From assembly GCA_009801085.1 (NCBI GenBank), contig VNWV01000016.1, positions 124,001-188,000 of the forward strand: 64,000 nucleotides of DNA, given 5' to 3'. This document shows, in pieces, positions 56,963 to 64,000 of this stretch (position 1 is its first letter; each line of letters begins with the position of its first letter). A model generated the notes under the pieces. That model did no database searches. It saw nothing but the letters and a program-made list of their open reading frames with translations, and was not told where the DNA came from. The DNA comes from Lasiodiplodia sp. COLG20. Its lineage: Eukaryota; Ascomycota; Dothideomycetes; Botryosphaeriales; Botryosphaeriaceae. The translations under genes and the position numbers were made by a program.

Positions 56963-58983
56963 ATGTCACCTTCTGCAGAGGAGCCCCACTGGCAGCGCAT
57001 TGGCCGCGAGAAGCGCGAGGCTGTCAACGCACTGCTGCCCGAGCACTGGCGCCTGAAGACCGTGCCGTCTGCTGTGGAGCTTCCCGACGCTACCACCTTT
57101 CCGCGCAACGTGTTGTCTGATCAGGAGCTGGCCATCACCGAGAATTACACTGCCGATCAGCTCACTCACGAACTGGCCAATGGCAAGCTCACGGCTCTTG
57201 AAGTTGCAAAAGCCTTTTGCCACCGTGCAACCGTGGCCCATCAACTGGTAAGTCCCAATATTTGATTTCATCGTATCTCTGGTTGACCTTTTCCAGACAA
57301 ATTGTCTCAGCGAGGTTCTCTTTTCGGATGCTTTGGCCCAGGCTGAGGCCCTTGATGCTCACTACCGCACTCACGGCAAGCCAGTCGGGCCTCTCCATGG
57401 CTTGCCCATCTCTCTCAAGGACCAGTTTCGCGTCAAAGGCGCTGAGACGTCCGTTGGCTTCATTGCCTGGCTGGGAAATATTGAGACAGAAGAGACTGAG
57501 TCGTGGCTGGTGAAGCAACTGAGGGCCCTGGGCGCTGTCATTTACTGCAAGACGAATGTGCCGACCAGTTTGATGGTAAGTACCATACGAATGAGCAAAC
57601 CAGCACGCAAATCGACCGTACTGATTACAACAGGGCATTGAGACAAACAACAACATCATCGGCTACACGAGCAATGCGCACAACCGCTTGCTTTCTTCTG
57701 GTGGCTCGTCAGGTGGTGAAGCCTCTCTCCTTGCGATGAGAGGAAGCATTATTGGACTTGGCTCCGATGTCGGTAAGTGTGCTTTTGAACCATTTTGCAA
57801 GGAAATGCCTAATAATCACTTTTAACAGGAGCGTCTATCAGGCTACCATGTGCTCTTAGTGATATCGTCGGCCTCAAGCCTTCCCACGGCCGTGTCCCAT
57901 ACCTTGGGATAAGAAATAGCGTAAGTATAACCAGAAGCTGAAATCGGACAACCTTTCTCACATATTTCAATACAGATGGAGGGTCACCAGACTGTCGAAT
58001 CTGTTATTGGCCCTATGGGTCACAGCATTTCTGATCTGCGCCTCCTGTTTAAGACCATCATTTCGACTGAACCCTGGCTTGCGGACCCCAAGGCCAACAG
58101 GATTCCCTGGAGACAAGAGGATGAAGATGCCATCAAAGCCAAGATCCAAACAAAGAAGTTGACTTTCGGCGTCATTCGCACTGACGGAATGGTGAACCCT
58201 CACCCTCCGGTGCAGCGGGCTATCAACGAGGCAGTTGAAGCACTGAAAGCCAGAGGCCACGAAGTCATCGAATGGAACCCGCCTGCACATGCCGAGGCAT
58301 TCCAAATTCTTGTACGTCTCAATCCCCCACAACCTCTGTCATCATACTCATACAACTCTAGTGGAACACCTTCGCCGCCGACGGAGGCAAAGACATTCAC
58401 TCCGTCGCCTCCGAAGCCGGCGAGCCGCTCGTTCCAGAAATTTCCGTCTCGTACGGAAAGGACCTGGGCCACCTCCCGGTCGGCACCGTGAACGACCTCT
58501 GGGCCACCCAGAAGCAGAAGTACGAGTACCAGGCTCGCTACCTAGAGTACTGGCAGTCCACGAAGAAGCTTACGCGGTCGGGAGAGCCGGTTGACGCTTT
58601 GATTGCCCCGGCGGCGCCGTCGGCATCCTACAAGCCCACCGAGGGCAAGTACTTTGGCTACACTGGTGTCTTCAACGTGCTGGACTACTCAGCTGCTGTC
58701 GTCAAGTCTCCGACAAAGGCGGATATGGCTAAAGATTTACCTTTCAAAGACTACCAGCCGTTGAATGACTTTGACAAGGCGGTTGCTGGTGATTGTAAGT
58801 TTTTCTGAGATTCTCGTCTCTGCTTCACTTCGCGCTAACACAGGGAACCCTGCAGATATTCCGGAAGTCTTCCATGATATGCCGATCGGGCTGCAGGTGG
58901 TGGGTCAGCGCTTGGAGGAGGAGAAGGTCTTAGCCGTTGCGGAGGAGGTTGAGGATATATTCAATGCTCTCCGGAAAGATTAA
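56963..58983 (+). CDS. Amidase, amidase-signature family (AmdS-like)
   Basis: Ser-cisSer-Lys amidohydrolase. The start at 56963 reads MSPSAEEPHWQRIGREKREA. The catalytic Lys is seen in PLHGLPISLKDQF. The signature GGSSGGEASLLAMRGS continues IIGLGSDVGASIRLPCA, split by an intron near 57774-57829, with the cis-Ser and nucleophile Ser. Other introns lie near 57248-57296, 57575-57633, 57920-57975, 58312-58361 and 58796-58856. The protein ends EEVEDIFNALRKD. Similar fungal proteins hydrolyse small amides. Within an NRPS cluster it could cleave or transfer an amide of an intermediate or product. It marks the right end of the cluster by orientation and by the gene-free stretch that follows, though the boundary is inferred. 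Confidence 0.9.
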
Positions 58984-60496
58984 GTCAGATCAATGTAAAT
59001 AGCCACAAGTACGAAAATGAGAACTTTCCATTCGCCCGAAACTATGAACATGGGTCAACTCAACGGTCGGCTGTGCTTTTACGCAGACCTGCTCCGGGAA
59101 GTGTGACTTTTGGCCAAGAATTTCCAGTGCCATGCCTTAGAACAGACAACACCTTCAGTAACCACGACCACTTCATACGCGGATTTGACTGCAGAACAAA
59201 GAACTAAAAGATGTTCTCAGAATCCAAGACCTCCCCCAGCCTCAATATGTCTCTGGTAGGTCTGGATATCCTGCGTTCACGTCGTGTTCGATGTAGAATT
59301 CTGCAATACATTCAAAGGGCATCAGTGGGACACCCTACACAAGAGCGGATGTAAGCCTCTGGACCTGTATATGGTATCTATCATTGAGTACATGCCAAAT
59401 CGTCAGCGCAGTGGGTGGTTGGTGCTTCGCCAACTGGAGCCCCTTAAGTACGAGTAGTTTTGGTGTTATCTGGAAATTGAGTTTGTCAAAAGTGTTATTG
59501 AAGCATGAGTGGCGTGGACAAAGATAGATCTGCATGCAACCGAGATGCTGACAAAGACCCCGGGAGAGAGGGTTGGAAAGTAATGGCCTTGAGCATCACT
59601 ACCTCTTCCGCCCTGGTACTCCGCTCTGATCTCCCCACCCATCGTCTTGGACGCTTATCGAAGCTTATCTAGTGGCTCAACTATCAATACCATTAGTGGT
59701 TAGACGTCAGTGAGGGATTATAGATGGCGAACATTTTAGTAAGGATGCGCTAAGCCAAATGTATGTGGGAGGGAGGAGGAGTGGAGCACCAGGGCGGGAG
59801 ATAAGCAACTACGGCCCATTTCAGCGTATACGCCATATGCAGCATATCCCACGTTTTCCCCGCTAAATTAGGTAGGGTGATCTTTCAAGGGGAACCCGTG
59901 AGCTGGTCAACCGCCCTCCCGGTTAGTGGTCATGCTTTTTCAGGTAGTCATGACCGAGCCAATGAAACCCCCGGAGAATGACACAATGAGCGGATCAATT
60001 GTTAATAGACCCCAATTGTACGGACGCTAAAGGCCTGGAAAATACGAAAAACACTACAACCCCCTGATCCTGGCTCTCGTCCTCGCTGTAGGCGAGCACC
60101 ACTATCAACTTTTCAGATGCTGAATTGATATGAGTGAGGCTGTGAATTGCAAGGATGGCCGCCGTCGCCTCTCTATACAGTGTGAAACGATTGCTCATTG
60201 GATGCCTACGCGCCGCGCCACATTTTGGCTGCATATACGCTAAGCCGTCAGCAGAGCAGGGCGATGCGCGAGGCTGAGCGCATGGCCCCCAACAACCCCG
60301 CCTCTTCCACTCCCCGCCCCGAAACCTGTTCCCGTCCGAACTCTCACGAACTAACTCACTCACGTCTCCATCGATGTACATACAGAATATCTTATCGAAG
60401 GATCAAATTGACGACTGTCAGCGTTCTAGTCGCTTCGCCGCTGAATTCGCCCCCTCGGCGAGCTTTCAGCCTTGAGCCCGGACGCCAGGCAACAGC
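58984..60496. other. Gene-free stretch between amidase and NLR
   Basis: About 1.5 kb with only short open frames on both strands. No domain, RNA gene or repeat was recognised. It contains the promoter of the downstream NLR-like gene. Confidence 0.45.
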
Positions 60497-63400
60497 ATGC
60501 CGCCGACCGACTACATCACCTTTCGTGTGAGGGGCATACGGGCTGGAACTACTCGAGAAGACCTCCAAGCGCTCGTAGCGCAAGCTGTTTCCTGCCAGGA
60601 TGCATCTGGAATCCGAGTCAAGTCTCTGGCTGTCGACGCCTCGCGGCCTCGTGAGATGGTTGCTACAGTCACATTCGCTGATATTCCGGAGGAGTTGTCG
60701 GATGGGTGTGGCAATTGGACAATTGAGGCACCACTAGATGTCACACTCGCGATCGACACGCACTTCCATGGCTGCACTACCCTTTATTGTCCGCCTGCGG
60801 ATGAGTGGAGATTGGAGTAAGGTTGAAAGCTTGAAATTAGCCAGACTAGTGGTTCTAACGTCTGGGTTCTAGTCTTATTGCCATCTCTGGCTTGAATGGA
60901 CACGCTTTCGGTTCCTTCAAGAAGAAGAAAAGCTCCTACATGTGGCTGCGTGACTCTCTGCCTCAGGACTTTCCAGGCTGTAGGATCATCATCTACGGCT
61001 ACGATACTAAGCTGCAGGACAGCCGGTCATTCCAGAGCCTCTTAGATATTGGAAAGAAGTTTCAAACCGCTGTTAGACAGGTGCGGCAGGACGCAAGAAA
61101 GCCTCTCATTTTCCTTGGCCACAGCCTTGGCGGGATAGTAGCCAAGGAAGCCATCAGTCTTATGCAGAAGAGCCCTATTGACGCCGACAGGTTGACCTTC
61201 AGGGCCATCAGAGGGATTATTTTCTTTGGAGTTCCCAACCAGGGTATGGATATTCGTTCGCTGATACCAATGGTGGGCGACCAGGCCAACCGTGGATTTC
61301 TCCACACCTTGGACTACAACTCGCCTGTGCTACGTACCCAAGCAAGAGACTTCTCTGCAGCAATTGGTGACATTCGTTGCGAAATTCTCAATTTCTACGA
61401 GACACAAGAATCTCCGACAGCGCAACAGAACGTAAGTGCTCGCTTACCAATCACCATCTGCCCACAGAACGCTAACCTCAAGAAGAAGGATGGGACATGG
61501 TCCATGTCCGGTCCACCGGCAGTCCTGGTCGGTACGCACTCAGCGACACATGGTCGGCTAGACGACTCCCAAGGGCATCGCGTCTCCCCGATCGAATGCG
61601 ACCACAGCAATTTGATCAAATTTGGCAATGCATATGATGAGCCATATGTGACGGTAACTGCATTTCTGCAAGAAATAGACAGTCAGGGAGCATGTAAGTT
61701 TCCTTCACTCCTCAACTCCGGACACATGCTCACTTTACTTTTTATCAGCACGAAAGGTTCCGATGACAAAGACTGAGGAAGGTTAGTCAAAAAGGATACT
61801 GTATGTAACTTCTGAAATTGACTTTTTGACGAAGCTTGTTACCGATCGCTTGGATTTCGTGAGCAGTACCAGCGCATGGATTCACTTCAGCCGTCTCCAG
61901 GCACATGTGACTGGCTGACAACAAATGAGCCTTTTACTGCGTGGCTTCAAAGCTCGAAAGGGTTCCTCTGGATTCGTGGCAAGCCCGGGTCTGGTAAATC
62001 GATGGCCATGAAGCATGCTCTAAAGCATGTCAAAGACTCAACCAGCGGAATTTTAGCGTCATTTTTCATCCATGGACAAGGCACGGAACTCCAAAAAACG
62101 GCTCTTGGCATTTACCGCTCTCTTCTGCATCAGGTCTATCCTTACTCCCCGGAATCCTTCTCCAGTCTCACAGCGAGGTTCGAAGAGTACTCTAGACAAG
62201 CTGGGCCGGCTACACAGGATGAAAAATGGTCCTGGATGCTAGGCGAAATCCGAGATTACTTCTTGGAAGGCCTTCGGAAGCTGTGCAGAGAGGACTGGGT
62301 TATCATACTCGTGGATGCCCTCGATGAATCTGGCGAGGATCAAGCTAGATCGATATTCGAAGACCTCGAAACGCTTTTGTGCTCACTGGGAGACGACTCC
62401 ACGTGTCAACTATCGATTTGTATTGCTTGCAGGCATTACCCGGGTATCAGTTTCAAGAGTGGCCAGACAATCGTCGTGGAAAACTTCAACAGCGCAGACA
62501 TTAGCCATGTTTTGAGCTCACGACTTGATTCTGGGGGTATCTTTGAGGGCTCAGAAAAGCGCTATCTCAAGGCAGAAATTCTTGAAAGATCCGATGGCAT
62601 CTTTCAGTGGACTTCATTGGTCACCGATGAGGTTATCCGAAAGAGGCAAGAAGGGGATTCCGTCCAGGCCGCCATAAGAAGTGTAGATCGCGTACCCAAG
62701 GGTCTGAGCCGACTTTACATAGCGCTTTTAGAACCCAAGGATGAGTATGAACATGAACTCAAACAGCGAACAAGGCTTTTTCAGTGGGTCGCGCTCGCCG
62801 CAAAGCCTTTGACGCCAAAGGAGCTTCAACATGTCCTAGCACTCCATTCCAAAATGACCTACCGGTCGGTATGTGAATACGAACGATCGGACAGTTTCAT
62901 TGCCGAACAGGACTTCGAAACCAAAATCAAAAACCTGTCTAAAGGGCTGATTCAAATCAGTGGCTCATTTCAATCCGGCTGGATCGAATTCATTCACCAG
63001 TCTATCTCGGACTTTCTGCTCAGGGATGGAGGATTGGGTCTACTGTCGGGATCGACCAGTTCTGATTCAGTACCATTTGGACATCTCGAACTTTCAATGA
63101 CCTGCCTCAAGTACCTATTTCTTGAAGAGATATTCGATTCTTTTCAGCAACCAAACCATTTCTATGATCGCCTCCCAAGAGAAACATGGATCACTATGTT
63201 CCCAGTCATCTCGTATGCTTGGGATAATTGGATATTACACGCGGTCAGTGGAAAAGAACTGAAAAATGAGAGAGATGGAGAGTGCTTTCTCGCCGACCTC
63301 ATGGAAACGTTTGGTTGGCCTGATGACGAGCGAATCATAGAGCTCTGGGTTCCACTTCAACAAACTTTCGGATCCCCTTTAAATTCATGGGTTTGTAAGT

Positions 63401-64000
63401 TTCGACCTTTTTTGAAAGCCCGGATCCCGGCGTGGCCCTGTCAAAAGGCGAGGCTAATCCACCTCCTCGCCGTGACTGGGCTGCTTCGTGAGAGTACACA
63501 AAAGAAAATGTTTTCAGACATCGAATCTCCCGCCGCACCAACGTCAAACTTTTCTCTCACGCCGTTGGCCTACGCTCTACTTGGGCAACAAAAACATGTT
63601 GTCCAAAACATGGTTGAAGCAGGAGTATGCGTCCAATACGAGAAGAGATCTCTTTGCCGATCACCGCTCTATCTTGCCAGTCTGTGGGGCGATCGCGCGG
63701 TGATGTCTTTACTACTCAAATATGGATCGGAAATAAACTATCGGGAAGCTTACACAGGACGTACCGCTCTGCATGCAGCTGCCAGCGAGGAGAGTATATA
63801 CGCAATGGAAGCTCTTCTAGATGCAGGAGCGAACATCAACAATCGGTCTACGTCTCTACGTTTCGGAGGGTTTCTACCCTATTTCGAGTATGTCCAATCT
63901 CCATTGCATGATGCAGTCTTGAAAGGAAAAGCCGAAGCAGTGAGGCACCTTATCGACTGTGGGGCAGATTTGAATCTGAAGTCCTTGGGAAGAAACGTAG
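60497..64000 (+). CDS. NLR-like protein: alpha/beta-hydrolase, NACHT, ankyrin (3' end outside window)
   Basis: Fungal STAND/NLR receptor, probably cytosolic and linked to non-self recognition and regulated cell death. The start at 60497 reads MPPTDYITFRVRGIRAGTTR. After an intron at 60817-60872 comes a lipase-like domain: LIAISGLNGHAFGSF, GYDTKL, the nucleophile motif IFLGHSLGGIVAKEAI, and FFGVPNQGMD. A small intron near 61431-61481 is likely, then two more bracket a short exon (RKVPMTKTEE). The NACHT has the P-loop WIRGKPGSGKSMAMK near 61970 and Walker B WVIILVDALDE near 62300. Ankyrin repeats begin about 63550 (LTPLAYALLGQQKHV, GRTALHAAASEESIYAMEAL) and run off the right edge. No stop interrupts the frame from 61834 to the edge by my reading. 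Confidence 0.9.

Noticed and set aside
1..64000. tRNA, rRNA, CRISPR arrays and bacterial-type operons
   Set aside because: I looked for tRNA B-box-like sequence and repeat-spacer patterns and saw none that hold. The intron-rich fungal genes exclude a prokaryotic reading.

Overview
The window is nuclear DNA of a filamentous ascomycete (Pezizomycotina). Genes are split by short introns of about 42-90 nt with GT..AG ends and CTRAC-like branch points. Fungus-specific families are present (Zn2Cys6 regulator, HET domain, NACHT/ankyrin receptor, multimodular NRPSs). A TA-rich block and a HET gene with stops at two conserved Gln codons look like repeat-induced point mutation (RIP). I cannot name the species.

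Layout. (1) 1-10.2 kb: a compact oxidative cluster. A Baeyer-Villiger-type flavin monooxygenase (cut by the left edge), a YjlB-like cupin, an MFS transporter and a Rieske choline-monooxygenase-like oxygenase all lie on the minus strand. A divergent Zn2Cys6 regulator follows. (2) 10.2-17.8 kb: a decayed region with a fragment of a BTB gene, a dead HET gene, TA-rich repeat remnants including a possible LTR, and an intact BTB/POZ gene. (3) 17.8-19.8 kb: a secreted serine carboxypeptidase. (4) 20.7-59 kb: a large secondary-metabolite cluster with two NRPSs. (5) 60.5 kb to the right edge: an NLR-like protein (alpha/beta-hydrolase, NACHT, ankyrin repeats), cut by the edge.

The NRPS cluster is the most interesting part. 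NRPS1 is A-T-C-A-T-C and NRPS2 is (C*)-A-T-C-A-T-C. Each lies near its own MECR-type enoyl reductase and its own carboxymuconolactone-decarboxylase-like (CMD) protein, so a core trio appears twice. Single tailoring genes lie mostly between the trios: P450, DHA2-type MFS, GMC oxidoreductase, SDR and NmrA-like reductase. A monocarboxylate-type MFS lies inside the second trio and an amidase at the right end. A roughly 50-bp remnant of a second GMC 3' end lies just downstream of NRPS2. This suggests the locus arose by duplication or merger of clusters followed by loss. The first A domain of each NRPS lacks the Asp that binds the alpha-amine and has an Arg in the pocket region, so the first building block is probably not an ordinary alpha-amino acid. 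Both NRPSs end in a condensation domain with a terminal-C-like xHxxxDG motif. The product is unknown. There is no regulator inside the cluster; the nearest is at 7.7-10.2 kb. Intron positions were read by eye. For NRPS1, NRPS2, P450, both CMDs, GMC, SDR, BTB, the regulator and the second MFS of the NRPS cluster, the spliced lengths I computed keep the reading frame.
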